The notes under the pieces: generated by a model
Told to the model about the DNA's origin: nothing
The model's database searches: none
The model's input: the letters and a program-made list of their open reading frames with translations, nothing else
Shown: positions 26,722-35,985 of the stretch, one piece after another
How the letters are laid out: each line of letters starts with the position of its first letter
Position numbering within the stretch: position 1 is the stretch's first letter
Source: Pseudoalteromonas sp. UG3-2
GTDB lineage: Bacteria; Pseudomonadota; Gammaproteobacteria; Enterobacterales; Alteromonadaceae
Direction: 5' to 3'
Length of the DNA: 64,000 nt
Assembly (NCBI RefSeq): GCF_037120705.1
Contig: NZ_JAWLJU010000002.1
Span: 124,001-188,000, forward strand
Made by a program: the position numbers and the translations under genes

Positions 26722-28060
26722 CAAGCAACGGTAATATTTTATTGACCTTGTGGTGCGTTTCTTCAAACTCTAGTTGGGGGTCGGAGTCTTTAACGATACC
26801 ACCTCCGGCCCAACAATGGATTTTGTTATAGTGGCACACCAAGGTACGGATGGTGATGGAAGTATCCATATTACCACAGCCGCTCAAGTAGCCAATAGAA
26901 CCACAGTAAACACTGCGGCGATGGGGCTCCAGCTCTTCGATTATCTCCATGGCTCTGATTTTAGGAGCGCCGGTAATTGAGCCGCCAGGAAAGGCTGCGG
27001 CAAGCTGATCGACCGCGGTTTTATCATCAGCAAGAGTGGCGGTGACGGTGCTGACAAGGTGATGCACGGCGGGAAAGCTTTCAATATCAAATAACTTAGG
27101 CACTTTAACGCTGCCGGGCTTGGCTACCTTGCCAAGATCATTGCGAAGTAGGTCGACAATCATGACATTTTCCGCGCGATCTTTGCTACTGGCTTGCAAA
27201 CGCTGAGCTTGCTGCGCATCGGCTTGTTGCTCTGACAGTCGTGGTAATGTGCCTTTGATTGGCTTACTTTCGATCTGATCCCCTTTAATCTGAATAAACC
27301 GCTCCGGTGAGACGGACAGAATGGCACCGTCAACCAGCTTTATAAAGGCGGAAAAGGGCGCATTGTTGGCTTTTTGCAAGCGTTTGTAGGCCAGCCAAGG
27401 AGAACCTTGATACGCGGCGCTAAAGCGCTGCGCTAAATTAATTTGGTAGCAGTCGCCGCTGAGTAGATAAGACTGAATTTGGCTAAACTTCTGCTGGTAT
27501 TGCAACGGGGTCATGTTGGACTGCCAGCTTGAGGTGAGGGTAAACGGTTCAGCTGTTGCTGGTGTTTCTAATCTCGCCAAGTAATTTTGCAAGCGGTTAC
27601 ACTCTGGCTGGGCAACATAAAACCAAGCAGCCGCTTGTTTGTCGTAGATGAGGGCATCTGGGTATAGCCCCACAACCGCATCAGGTAAGTCAATATCGCG
27701 CTCAGCCAGGCTTGGCATGGATTCAATATAGCGCCCAAGGTCATAGCCAAAATAGCCCAGCCAGCCGCCATTAAAGGGCAAGTTATGTGGTGCAGCCTGG
27801 TCGCAAAAGTCAGCCAAACGTGACTTCATTTCAGTAAACAGGGTGTGCTGTGATTCAACCCCATTGACTAAACACTTGCCCTGCTCAGCGTGTAACAGGC
27901 AAATGGGGTCAAAGGCAATAATGTGGTAGCCACTGTTGATGTGTTGTGACTCACATGAGTCGAGCAAAATGGCATGAGGAAGGTCAGCAAAGTGGTCAAA
28001 AAGTGACACAGCCGTTAGCCTAATATCTAATTTCGTACAGTTTATTCGCTCATTTATCAT
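26708..28060 (-). CDS. pabB: Aminodeoxychorismate synthase component I
   Basis: A 450-residue chorismate-binding enzyme. The N-terminal domain (LFDHFADLPHAILLDSCES) and C-terminal chorismate domain are typical: YQINLAQRFSA, SPERFIQIKGDQIESKPIKGT, RAENVMIVDLLRNDLGKV and GGSITGAPKIRAMEIIEELEP. The PIKGT motif with Lys supports PabB over anthranilate synthase TrpE. With PabA it makes 4-amino-4-deoxychorismate for folate. Two ATGs lie close together at the start (28060 and 7 bases later); the first is used here. Confidence 0.93.
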   Translation of the reverse strand: MINERINCTKLDIRLTAVSLFDHFADLPHAILLDSCESQHINSGYHIIAFDPICLLHAEQGKCLVNGVESQHTLFTEMKSRLADFCDQAAPHNLPFNGGWLGYFGYDLGRYIESMPSLAERDIDLPDAVVGLYPDALIYDKQAAAWFYVAQPECNRLQNYLARLETPATAEPFTLTSSWQSNMTPLQYQQKFSQIQSYLLSGDCYQINLAQRFSAAYQGSPWLAYKRLQKANNAPFSAFIKLVDGAILSVSPERFIQIKGDQIESKPIKGTLPRLSEQQADAQQAQRLQASSKDRAENVMIVDLLRNDLGKVAKPGSVKVPKLFDIESFPAVHHLVSTVTATLADDKTAVDQLAAAFPGGSITGAPKIRAMEIIEELEPHRRSVYCGSIGYLSGCGNMDTSITIRTLVCHYNKIHCWAGGGIVKDSDPQLEFEETHHKVNKILPLLDEHR

Positions 28061-28217
28061 TTACTTGACCTGCAAAGCTAGCCCCAAACGGGCGGGGAGG
28101 TTATCATAGTTACCAGCTATTCCATAGTTTATGGTGCTGAAACAGCCTATACGCAAGCGGCGCTAGGTTGGTGCCAGCCCTAGCAAAAAAATTCCGTCAT
28201 AACATTGAGGAACCGTC

Positions 28218-29744
28218 ATGAGTACAATCCGTCAGCAAGACTTTATTGATAGCATCGAAGATGCGCTGCAATATATTTCATTTTACCACCCTTTAGATTT
28301 CGTCCAAGCATTAGAAAAAGCCTACGAAAAAGAACAAAGTAAGGCGGCTAAAGATGCTATCGCGCAAATCTTGATTAACTCTCGCATGTCGGCTGAAGGC
28401 AAGCGTCCATTGTGCCAAGACACCGGGATTGTTACCTGTTTTGTAAAAGTCGGTATGGATGTGAAGTGGGACAACACGGAACTGACGGTGCAACAAATGG
28501 TCGATGAAGGCACCCGCCGTGCTTACACTAACCCAGACAATCCATTACGAGCGTCGATTGTTGCCGACCCTGCTGGAAGCCGTAAAAACACCAAAGACAA
28601 TACCCCGTCAGTAGTGCACATTGACATGGTGCCGGGTGATAAGGTGGAAGTGATGATTGCTGCAAAAGGCGGCGGTTCAGAAAATAAAACCAAAATGGTG
28701 ATGCTAAACCCTTCTGACGATGTCGCAGAATGGGTAGAGAAAACCTTGCCGACCATGGGAGCTGGCTGGTGTCCACCTGGCATGTTAGGTATAGGTATTG
28801 GTGGTACTGCTGAAAAGGCTGCGGTATTGGCAAAAGAGTCACTGATGGACCCGGTTGATATTCATGAATTACAAGAACGTGGCGCTGAGACGGCGGAAGA
28901 AAAATTACGCCTAGAAATTTTTGAGCGTGCCAACAAGCTGGGTATTGGTGCTCAAGGCTTAGGTGGTTTAACCACGGTGGTGGATGTTAAAATCAAAACC
29001 GCGCCAACCCATGCGGCTTCAAAGCCTGTTGTCATGATCCCAAACTGTGCGGCCACACGTCATGTTCATTTCACACTTGATGGTTCAGGTCCTGCCGACC
29101 TTAAAGCGCCAAAACTTGAAGACTGGCCTGAGGTGACATGGGAAGTAGGCGAGGATACTCGTCGCGTTAACTTGGATACCCTGACTAAAGAAGATATCCA
29201 AGAGTGGAAAATGGGCGAAACCGTGTTGCTTTCGGGCAAAATCTTAACCGGTCGTGATGCTGCGCACAAACGTCTGCAAGGCATGATCAATTCAGGTGAA
29301 GGCCTTCCTGAAGGGGTTGATTTTACCAATAAATTTATCTACTACGTGGGTCCTGTGGATGCCGTAGGAGACGAAGTTGTTGGCCCTGCTGGCCCAACGA
29401 CCTCAACGCGTATGGATAAGTTCACTGATCTAATGCTAGAAAAAACAGGCTTGATTGGTATGATTGGTAAAGCAGAGCGTGGCCCTGCAACGGTTGAGTC
29501 AATTAAACAAAATAAGTCAGTGTATCTTATGGCTGTAGGTGGTGCGGCTTACCTTGTGGCCAAAGCCATTAAGAAATCCCGGGTGGTGGCATTTGAGGAT
29601 TTGGGGATGGAAGCCATTTATGAATTCGAAGTGGAAGACATGCCTGTAACTGTCGCTGTGGATAGCGAAGGCGCGAACGCCCACACTCAAGGGCCAGCGA
29701 TTTGGAAAGCAAAAATCGAAGAGCTTGATAGCAAACTAAGCTAA
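28218..29744 (+). CDS. Class I fumarate hydratase, [4Fe-4S]
   Basis: A 508-residue class I fumarase with fused alpha and beta domains. Iron-sulfur ligand regions are visible at PLCQDTGIVTCF and NCAATRHVHF. The beta-domain signature is YYVGPVDAVGDEVVGPAGPTTSTRMD. It converts fumarate to malate in the TCA cycle, using an oxygen-sensitive cluster. The length is slightly below E. coli FumA/FumB (548). It is a single-gene unit with GAGGAACC before the ATG and a terminator behind. Confidence 0.93.
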   Translation: MSTIRQQDFIDSIEDALQYISFYHPLDFVQALEKAYEKEQSKAAKDAIAQILINSRMSAEGKRPLCQDTGIVTCFVKVGMDVKWDNTELTVQQMVDEGTRRAYTNPDNPLRASIVADPAGSRKNTKDNTPSVVHIDMVPGDKVEVMIAAKGGGSENKTKMVMLNPSDDVAEWVEKTLPTMGAGWCPPGMLGIGIGGTAEKAAVLAKESLMDPVDIHELQERGAETAEEKLRLEIFERANKLGIGAQGLGGLTTVVDVKIKTAPTHAASKPVVMIPNCAATRHVHFTLDGSGPADLKAPKLEDWPEVTWEVGEDTRRVNLDTLTKEDIQEWKMGETVLLSGKILTGRDAAHKRLQGMINSGEGLPEGVDFTNKFIYYVGPVDAVGDEVVGPAGPTTSTRMDKFTDLMLEKTGLIGMIGKAERGPATVESIKQNKSVYLMAVGGAAYLVAKAIKKSRVVAFEDLGMEAIYEFEVEDMPVTVAVDSEGANAHTQGPAIWKAKIEELDSKLS

Positions 29745-29766
29745 GCGCTGAGCAAAATACGACATC

Positions 29767-29785
29767 AGGAGGCCTATGGCCTCCT
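29767..29785 (+). terminator. Terminator after the fumarase gene
   Basis: AGGAGGCC (29767-29774), loop TAT and GGCCTCCT (29778-29785), followed by a T-run. Confidence 0.9.
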
Positions 29786-30103
29786 TTTTTGTATCCTTTT
29801 GTTTACGCATAGCCTCAGCTTTCCGTTTACGTAAACAGTCAGTTCAAAAAACAGATTTAATTTAGATATTATCGGTCTTTATTTTTCTCTTTTTGAATAT
29901 AAATTGCTCTTTTTCAACATTGAAAGAAATGATTATTTGTATTTATGTAAAAACAGGTTTATATCATCTCATTTTCTGGAATGGTGCTACAGTTAGTGAT
30001 AGAGTCTTGCCAATTTCAGCGCTAGTGGCTCTTTAGCATCAAACTATGATGGCAAGCACAAAGAGCTTACCCGTTTGGGAACAGACAATTGGAGAAGAAG
30101 AAA
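29786..30103 (+). other. Promoter region of the leucine dehydrogenase gene
   Basis: About 318 bp without a gene. It contains a perfect 12-bp palindrome, GTTTACGTAAAC (29825-29836), that could be a regulator site, and AT-rich DNA around 29870-29960 where a promoter is likely. GGAGAAGAAG at 30091-30100 is the ribosome site for the chosen GTG start at 30104. Confidence 0.5.
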
Positions 30104-31144
30104 GTGGCTGTATTTAACCAAGTTGAATTTGATAACCATGAGCAGGTGGTCTTTTGTGCCGATGAAGCATCGGGATTAAAAGCCATCATTGCGGTACATA
30201 ATACTAACCTAGGCCCAGCCGTTGGCGGTTGTCGTCTGTGGGATTACGCCTCGGATGAAGATGCTGTTTACGATGTACTGCGCCTATCAAAAGGCATGAC
30301 CTACAAAAATGCGGTTGCACGCTTACCCTTTGGTGGTGGTAAATCAGTAATTATTGGCGATGCTAAAGCGATTAAATCAGAGGCACTTTTCAGAGCGTTT
30401 GGTAAGCACCTCGAGCGCTTAGGCGGTAGCTACTATTCTGCAGAAGACGTTAACATCACCACCGGTGATGTAATGATGATGCACAAAGAAACCAATTATG
30501 TCATGGGTCTTGAAGGTAAGAGTGGTAACCCATCGCCATTAACGGCGCTTGGTACTTACCTAGGCATTAAAGCCGCTTATAAGCATCAGCATGGCCACGA
30601 AGATCTTGCAGGTGTAAAAATTGCTGTTCAGGGCTTAGGTGCTGTGGCATACACTATGTGTAAATACCTTCATGAAGCGGGTGCAGAACTGTTTGTGACG
30701 GATATTAACCAAGAATCAGTTGATCGTGTGGTTAACGACTTTGGCGCCACTGCAGTTGGCATCGATGAAATCTACGACTTAGACGTAGATGTCTATGCGC
30801 CTTGTGCATTAGGTGCAACAATCAACGACGATACGATTCCACGTATTAAAGCTAAGATCATTGCAGGGTGTGCAAATAACCAGCTGGCAGAATCACGTCA
30901 CGGCGAAATCATTCGTGAGAAAGGCATTTTATATGCACCTGATTATGTCATTAACGCTGGTGGTATTATCAATGTGTATTATGAAACCAAAGCTGAGGGG
31001 TATGACAAAGCCGCGGCAACAAAACACGTTGAAGGGATTTATGATACCTTGACGGAGATTTTCAAACGTTCAGAAGCAGAACAAAAGTCGACACATATTA
31101 TCGCTGACGAATTAGCGCAAGAGATCATTAAAAACGGTCTATAA
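30104..31144 (+). CDS. Leucine dehydrogenase
   Basis: A 346-residue Glu/Leu/Phe/Val dehydrogenase. The substrate region GPAVGGCRLWDYASDEDAVYDVLRLSKGMTYKNAVARLPFGGGKSVI includes the catalytic lysines, and the Rossmann motif is KIAVQGLGAVAYTMCKYL. It oxidatively deaminates leucine and other branched-chain amino acids to keto acids with NAD+. I chose GTG 30104 (MAVFNQVEF, with GGAGAAG nine bases upstream) over TTG 30089, whose own ribosome site would be poor. The enzyme feeds branched-chain amino acid catabolism; no other such genes are in the window. Confidence 0.9.
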   Translation: MAVFNQVEFDNHEQVVFCADEASGLKAIIAVHNTNLGPAVGGCRLWDYASDEDAVYDVLRLSKGMTYKNAVARLPFGGGKSVIIGDAKAIKSEALFRAFGKHLERLGGSYYSAEDVNITTGDVMMMHKETNYVMGLEGKSGNPSPLTALGTYLGIKAAYKHQHGHEDLAGVKIAVQGLGAVAYTMCKYLHEAGAELFVTDINQESVDRVVNDFGATAVGIDEIYDLDVDVYAPCALGATINDDTIPRIKAKIIAGCANNQLAESRHGEIIREKGILYAPDYVINAGGIINVYYETKAEGYDKAAATKHVEGIYDTLTEIFKRSEAEQKSTHIIADELAQEIIKNGL

Positions 31145-31173
31145 TAAGGTGGCCGTCTGGCATATCACTTAAT

Positions 31174-31197
31174 AAAAGGGGGCGTTAGCCTCCTTTT
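31174..31197 (+). terminator. Terminator after the leucine dehydrogenase gene
   Basis: AAAAGGGGGC (31174-31183), loop GTTA and GCCTCCTTTT (31188-31197) with one G-T wobble, followed by T's. Confidence 0.85.
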
Positions 31198-31228
31198 TTG
31201 TATCAAAAATTGCTCTTGGGATGATGAG

Positions 31229-31873
31229 ATGAAGAACAAGCTTGCACTGGATACCTGGCCGCGAAAGCAGCACTTTGGCTTTTATAATCAATTCGAACAG
31301 CCTTATTTTACGGTAACAGTAAACCTGCAAATGCAACGTATTTATGAAATGAGTAAGCGCGAAGGGGTGCCATTTTCTCTTAGCTGTTTATATGTGTTGC
31401 AACTGGCCTTAGCGGCTTATGCGCCCATGCGCTATCGCATAGAGGAAGGCGTGCCGTATGAATATGAGCAGGTTGATATTAGCAGTGTGTTTTTGCGCCA
31501 AGACGATACCTTTCGCTTTGTCCGCTTAACCCCTGAACAGGATTTCTCCAGGTTTATCAGTGTCAATGTCCACAATAAAGAGGAGCAGTTGGAAGGTAAG
31601 CTTATTTCGCAGCAATTTTTAAGTGAAAGTCAGGTGCCAAATTGTGTACATGTGTCTATACTTCCATGGCTGTCATTTACAAGTTTTGCTCATGCGCGCT
31701 TAAGTAAGGATGATTTTGGCATTCCTAAACTGGTGTTTGGCAAATATAACAAAGCAGACGGTACTATGCCGCTTTGTATCGAAGTTCATCATGCACTAAT
31801 GGATGGTCTACACGTCGCTGAATTTATTCAAATTCTTCAAGAAAAAATAGATCAAGCAATTTGGGATAAATAG
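31229..31873 (+). CDS. Chloramphenicol acetyltransferase-like protein (type A CAT fold)
   Basis: A 214-residue protein matching type A CAT in length. The active-site motif is HHALMDG (catalytic H188, structural D192), and the conserved LPWLSFTSF segment with the oxyanion serine is at about 145-153. It would acetylate a hydroxylated substrate using acetyl-CoA. Chromosomal homologues of this kind are common in marine bacteria and do not always give chloramphenicol resistance; the natural substrate is unknown. It follows the leucine dehydrogenase terminator and stands alone. Codon use resembles its neighbours and there is no mobile-element scar. Confidence 0.8.
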   Translation: MKNKLALDTWPRKQHFGFYNQFEQPYFTVTVNLQMQRIYEMSKREGVPFSLSCLYVLQLALAAYAPMRYRIEEGVPYEYEQVDISSVFLRQDDTFRFVRLTPEQDFSRFISVNVHNKEEQLEGKLISQQFLSESQVPNCVHVSILPWLSFTSFAHARLSKDDFGIPKLVFGKYNKADGTMPLCIEVHHALMDGLHVAEFIQILQEKIDQAIWDK

Positions 31874-32276
31874 AGATTTTTTGCGATAAATTGAATTTGG
31901 CAAAATTATTTCACGGGTTTTTTGGCTGTTTTTTGTTCTAAACTTATGTTTTTTATGACTATTCATAAATTCTATTTGGAATATCTATTCAGCTTATTGG
32001 AATAAAGTAGATGTAAAACATTGTAAACGACGTATTCAAAAGGTTGGTTTTACGAGGGTTGTGTATATTTTGCTGTGTTTTTGATGTTAATTTTATGTTT
32101 TATATATAATTATTACTTATTTATTGACAAAAAATGTTTTCACAGTGAAGTTGACACATCGTGTTGCATTTAGCATTATTGGACAGTTGATATCTGACAA
32201 AAGATATCAGGGTTGCTCTTCTATTGTTGAGAGCGCGAAAATTATAAAAGTAACATTACTTAATTGGTTGGGAACT
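31874..32276 (+). other. Leader region of the Ton operon with candidate promoter
   Basis: Four hundred AT-rich bases without a gene. A candidate promoter is TTGACA (32151-32156), 17-bp spacer, CATTAT (32174-32179). An inverted repeat TGATATC-N8-GATATCA follows at about 32188-32209. I saw no clear Fur box. The 5' leader would be roughly 90 nt. Confidence 0.5.
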
Positions 32277-33047
32277 ATGTCTGTTAAAATCAGAAAGAGC
32301 CTTGTAGCTACGGCGCTTTTAGGCGCGACAGCTTTTGCAAGCAGCAATGTGATTGCAGATCCTTTGAATGACATACAAAAAGTAGGTCAACAAACTCAAA
32401 AGGCTGCTAAAAAGTCTCAAGAAAAGATCGATAATATTTACGGTCAATCTCAAGAGATGATTGCGGAATACCGCGGCATCATCGACGAAACAGAACTGCT
32501 AAAAGTGTACAACGACCACGTTGCACGTCTAGTAGCAGACCAGAACGCTGGTATCGAGTCTCTTGAGCGTCAAATCGGAACTATTGACAAGACAAAACAG
32601 GACGTTGTGCCTTTGATGTATCGCATGATCGATACGCTTGAGCAATTCATCAAAGCGGACGTTCCGTTTAACATGGACACCCGTCTAGAGCGCGTTGAAA
32701 AACTACGCAGCATCATGTCTAACTCATCAGTGACGACGTCTGAAAAGTTCCGTCAGGTACTTGAAGCGTACACTATCGAAACTGACTACAGCACAACGAT
32801 GGTAGCTAGCCAGGGTTCACTTGAACAAAATGGCAAAAACATCAACGTTGACTTCGCACGTCTTGGCCGTATTGCATACGTTGCTCAGTCGTTCGACCAA
32901 AAGCACGCTTGGGTTTGGAACAACAACACTAAGCAGTGGGATGAACTAGGCGAAGAATACCTTAAGCCTGTTAAGAGCATGATCCGTATTGCCCGTAAGC
33001 AAGCGGCTCCTGAACTTGTAAACCTACCAATCTTTGGCGCGGAGTAA
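32277..33047 (+). CDS. DUF3450 protein of a Ton operon
   Basis: A 256-residue exported protein with a signal peptide (MSVKIRKSLVATALLGATAFASSNVIA) and a mostly helical, coiled-coil body typical of DUF3450. ATG 32277 was preferred to an upstream in-frame alternative because the signal peptide starts here and GGGAAC precedes it. It is the first gene of a six-gene operon with TtpC-type, ExbB, ExbD, TonB and TPR proteins. Members accompany such Ton systems in Vibrio, Shewanella and relatives; the exact role is unknown, probably a periplasmic accessory. Codons are strongly biased (CGT for Arg, CTA/CTT for Leu), suggesting high expression. Confidence 0.85.
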   Translation: MSVKIRKSLVATALLGATAFASSNVIADPLNDIQKVGQQTQKAAKKSQEKIDNIYGQSQEMIAEYRGIIDETELLKVYNDHVARLVADQNAGIESLERQIGTIDKTKQDVVPLMYRMIDTLEQFIKADVPFNMDTRLERVEKLRSIMSNSSVTTSEKFRQVLEAYTIETDYSTTMVASQGSLEQNGKNINVDFARLGRIAYVAQSFDQKHAWVWNNNTKQWDELGEEYLKPVKSMIRIARKQAAPELVNLPIFGAE

Positions 33048-33050
33048 TTA

Positions 33051-34415
33051 ATGATGAAGAAACTATTTAAAGGTTTTGCAGTTGCTGCAGCGTTAACAGT
33101 TTCTGCTGGTGCCGCGCTAAATGCACACGCAAACACTGAAGCATTGGATAAAATCCTAGAGCAGGTTAAACAAAACCGTATCTCTGAAGGTAAAATCAAT
33201 CAGCAACGTGAGCAAGAGTTCTTAAGCGACCGTGCTGACAAGCAAGCGCTACTGAACAAAGCGAAGCGTGAACTAGCGGCTGAAAAAGCACGTGGTGAGC
33301 GTCTTAACGAGCAGTTCAAGCAAAACGAAATCACTCTTGCTGAGAAAGAAGTTGAGCTTGAAAATGCCAAGGGTACCCTTGGTGAGATGTTCGGTGTGGT
33401 TCGTCGTTCAGCAGCTGATGCCATCGGTTCTATCGAAGCATCACTTGTAAGTGCTGAAAAGCCAGGACGCGCTGAAGTACTTCGTTCACTAGCAGAAGCA
33501 AAAGAGCTTCCTACTACTCGTGAACTTGAAGACCTTTGGATTGCATTCCAAACTGAAATGACTGAATCAGCTAAAGTTTCTAAGTTTGAATCAGAAGTAT
33601 CAGAGCTTAACGGTGACGTAAACGTTAAAGAAGTAACCCGTGTTGGTAACTTCAACCTAGTAACCAAAGACGGCTACGTTATTTACGACGCAGAGAACAA
33701 GCAAATTGTTCCTCTTGGTAAACAGCCTAGTGGTGAACTAGCTGGCGTTGACCGTTTGATCGCGGCATCTGCTGGTGAGTATGTTAAGTTTGCAGTTGAC
33801 CCAACTCGTGGTTCACTACTTCAACTTAATACGCAACGTGCAACGATGGAAGAGCGCTGGCACCAAGGTGACACAGTTGGTTATATCATCACAGTACTAC
33901 TTATCCTAGGTGCGTTGATTGCAGTTGTTCGTATGCTTGACTTAGTAATTGTAAGCGGCAAGATCAAAGCACAGATCAAAAACGCTAATAACCCTAACAG
34001 CAACAACCCACTTGGTCGTATCTTGAAAGTTTACCACGACAATAAAGACCAAGACGTTGAAAACCTAGAGCTGAAACTTGATGAAGCTATCCTACGTGAA
34101 ACACCACGTATCGAGATGGGTGTTAATATCATCAAGATCTTAGCGGCTATCGCGCCACTACTAGGTCTATTAGGTACAGTTGTTGGTATGATCCTAACCT
34201 TCGAATCAATCACACTATACGGTACTGGTGATCCGAAGATCATGGCAGGTAACATCTCTCTAGCGCTAGTAACAACAGCACTAGGTCTGATTGCAGCTCT
34301 ACCTCTAATTCTACTACACGCTATCGTAGCTGGTCGTAGTAAAGCGGTTCTACACATCCTAGATGAGCAAAGCGCAGGTATTGTTGCTGCTCACGCGGAG
34401 AAGGAGAAAGCCTAA
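33051..34415 (+). CDS. TtpC-type MotA/TolQ/ExbB proton channel protein
   Basis: A 454-residue protein. A signal peptide (ending NAHA near residue 27) is followed by a long periplasmic coiled coil (about 28-110), a globular periplasmic part, and a C-terminal MotA/TolQ/ExbB domain with three membrane helices (GYIITVLLILGALIAVVRM; IIKILAAIAPLLGLLGTVVGMILTF; ISLALVTTALGLIAALPLIL). This matches TtpC, the extra component of TonB2-type systems of Vibrio. It probably couples the ExbB/ExbD motor to TonB. Its stop overlaps the exbB start. Confidence 0.9.
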   Translation: MMKKLFKGFAVAAALTVSAGAALNAHANTEALDKILEQVKQNRISEGKINQQREQEFLSDRADKQALLNKAKRELAAEKARGERLNEQFKQNEITLAEKEVELENAKGTLGEMFGVVRRSAADAIGSIEASLVSAEKPGRAEVLRSLAEAKELPTTRELEDLWIAFQTEMTESAKVSKFESEVSELNGDVNVKEVTRVGNFNLVTKDGYVIYDAENKQIVPLGKQPSGELAGVDRLIAASAGEYVKFAVDPTRGSLLQLNTQRATMEERWHQGDTVGYIITVLLILGALIAVVRMLDLVIVSGKIKAQIKNANNPNSNNPLGRILKVYHDNKDQDVENLELKLDEAILRETPRIEMGVNIIKILAAIAPLLGLLGTVVGMILTFESITLYGTGDPKIMAGNISLALVTTALGLIAALPLILLHAIVAGRSKAVLHILDEQSAGIVAAHAEKEKA

Positions 34416-34939
34416 TGTTAGTCCTGATGGAGATATGGGAATCTATCAGGGATTTTGTTGCTACAGGCGGCGATGTATTATACGTGGTCGCAATAGCACT
34501 CTTTCTAATGTGGGTTTTAATGATTGAGCGCTATTGGTTCCTATTAGGTGAATTTCCAAGATTACATAAGGAAATTGTCGCCAAATGGGACGCCCGCCAA
34601 GATACTACGTCTTGGTACGCACACAGAATCCGCGATGCATGGATTTCTGAAGCGTCTGAAAAATTAGATGAGCGCATGTTGATTATCAAAACATTGGTTG
34701 CGATGTGTCCTTTAATCGGTCTTTTAGGTACAGTGACAGGTATGATCACAGTATTTGAGACAATGGCTACTCAAGGTACGGGTAACGCACGATTAATGGC
34801 TTCTGGCATTTCAATGGCTACGATACCAACAATGGCTGGAATGGTTGCGGCACTATCAGGTGTTTTCTTTAGCACGCGTCTAGAAGCACGCGCAAAAATT
34901 GCTAAAGAGAAGCTTATTGATAGCTTGCCTCATCACTAG
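34415..34939 (+). CDS. exbB: Biopolymer transport protein ExbB
   Basis: A 174-residue proton channel subunit with three membrane segments. The MotA/TolQ/ExbB motif is MCPLIGLLGTVTGMITVFETMATQGTGNARLMASGISMATIPTMAGMVAAL. With ExbD it forms the proton-driven motor for TonB. The ATG overlaps the stop of the preceding gene (TAATG), so translation is coupled. It is shorter than E. coli ExbB (244), as usual for TonB2-type systems. Confidence 0.92.
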   Translation: MLVLMEIWESIRDFVATGGDVLYVVAIALFLMWVLMIERYWFLLGEFPRLHKEIVAKWDARQDTTSWYAHRIRDAWISEASEKLDERMLIIKTLVAMCPLIGLLGTVTGMITVFETMATQGTGNARLMASGISMATIPTMAGMVAALSGVFFSTRLEARAKIAKEKLIDSLPHH

Positions 34940-34953
34940 AGAGAGATTGAATT

Positions 34954-35358
34954 ATGGCACGTAAACAACGTTTTCGTGAGGAAGAAGAAGCGGCAGTTGA
35001 TATGACGCCGATGCTAGACATCGTATTTATCATGCTTATCTTCTTCATCGTAACCACTTCTTTTGTAAAAGAAGCTGGTATTGAGGTTAACAAGCCAAAA
35101 GCGGCACAAGCACAGAAGACCAAGAATGCGAACATCTTTATCGCTATCCGTGAAAACGGTGAGATTTGGATGGACAAGCGTCAGGTTGATGTTGAACGTG
35201 TAAGTGCAAACCTTGAAAGTCTAATGGCTGAGCAACCTACAGACGTGGTAATCATTCAAGCTGATAAAGGCGCGAAGCACGGTGTAGTTGTTAAGGTTAT
35301 GGACCAAATCAAAGCGACTGGCGACAACCTGAAGATTTCAATAGCTGGAGATCAGTAA
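34954..35358 (+). CDS. exbD: Biopolymer transport protein ExbD
   Basis: A 134-residue protein with one transmembrane helix that includes the functional Asp in VDMTPMLDIVFIMLIFFIVTTSF, followed by a periplasmic domain. It is the proton-carrying partner of ExbB. It sits 14 bp after exbB with GAGAGATT as ribosome site, and its stop overlaps the tonB start (TAATG). Confidence 0.93.
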   Translation: MARKQRFREEEEAAVDMTPMLDIVFIMLIFFIVTTSFVKEAGIEVNKPKAAQAQKTKNANIFIAIRENGEIWMDKRQVDVERVSANLESLMAEQPTDVVIIQADKGAKHGVVVKVMDQIKATGDNLKISIAGDQ

Positions 35359-35972
35359 TGATTCGACTTCTGTTTTCACTTCTAGCAGGTGGGGCAGTAA
35401 CTCTCGGCTTGTTCTTTTTTATGTCTTATCTTATCTCCGGAGGAGCGGATAGGGCGGATGTTCAAAAAGAAGAAATCGTCGTCGAGATTATGTCGAATCC
35501 ACCTGAATCTAAGGTGCAGCAGCGGAAGCGTGTCCCGCCTCCGCCGCCGCCACCGCCAAAGCAGCCGCCTAAACCGCAGCCGCCTCAGCCTGACACGGCT
35601 GATCCAGCTGCAGGTGCACTCGGCTTTAACATGCCTAGTATCGATCTAGGTGGTACAGCAGGTGGTTTATCTGGGCCTGGCGAATTTGGTCGTGATGGTG
35701 ATGCTACACCAATCGTTCGAATTGAGCCGAAATATCCGCCGCAGGCAGCGCGTGACGGTAAAGAAGGTTGGGTTCGTTTGTCTTTCACAATCAACGAAGT
35801 TGGTGGTGTAGAAGACATCGAAGTTATCGACTCTGAACCTAGACGTATCTTTGACCGTGAAGCTAAGCGTGCACTTCGTAAGTGGAAATACCGTCCTAAA
35901 GTTGTTGACGGTAAACCACAGAAGCAGCCTGGCATTACTGTTCAGCTTGATTTCACGCTGAACCAAGGTTAA
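35358..35972 (+). CDS. tonB: Energy transducer TonB
   Basis: A 204-residue TonB: an N-terminal transmembrane helix (GAVTLGLFFFMSYLISGG), a proline-rich periplasmic spacer (about residues 55-78, with an eight-proline run), a Gly-rich linker and a C-terminal TonB domain (about 115-204: PKYPPQAARDGKEGWVRLSF, then AKRALRKWKYRP). It transmits motor energy to outer-membrane receptors, plausibly including the two receptor genes in this window. It is translationally coupled to exbD. Confidence 0.93.
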   Translation: MIRLLFSLLAGGAVTLGLFFFMSYLISGGADRADVQKEEIVVEIMSNPPESKVQQRKRVPPPPPPPPKQPPKPQPPQPDTADPAAGALGFNMPSIDLGGTAGGLSGPGEFGRDGDATPIVRIEPKYPPQAARDGKEGWVRLSFTINEVGGVEDIEVIDSEPRRIFDREAKRALRKWKYRPKVVDGKPQKQPGITVQLDFTLNQG

Positions 35973-35985
35973 TAGGAGGCAAGAC

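Noticed and set aside
29825..29836. GTTTACGTAAAC as a specific LiuR or PsrA operator for leucine dehydrogenase
   Set aside because: The palindrome is real, but it is about 270 bp from the start codon and does not clearly match a regulator consensus. I list it only as a palindrome.
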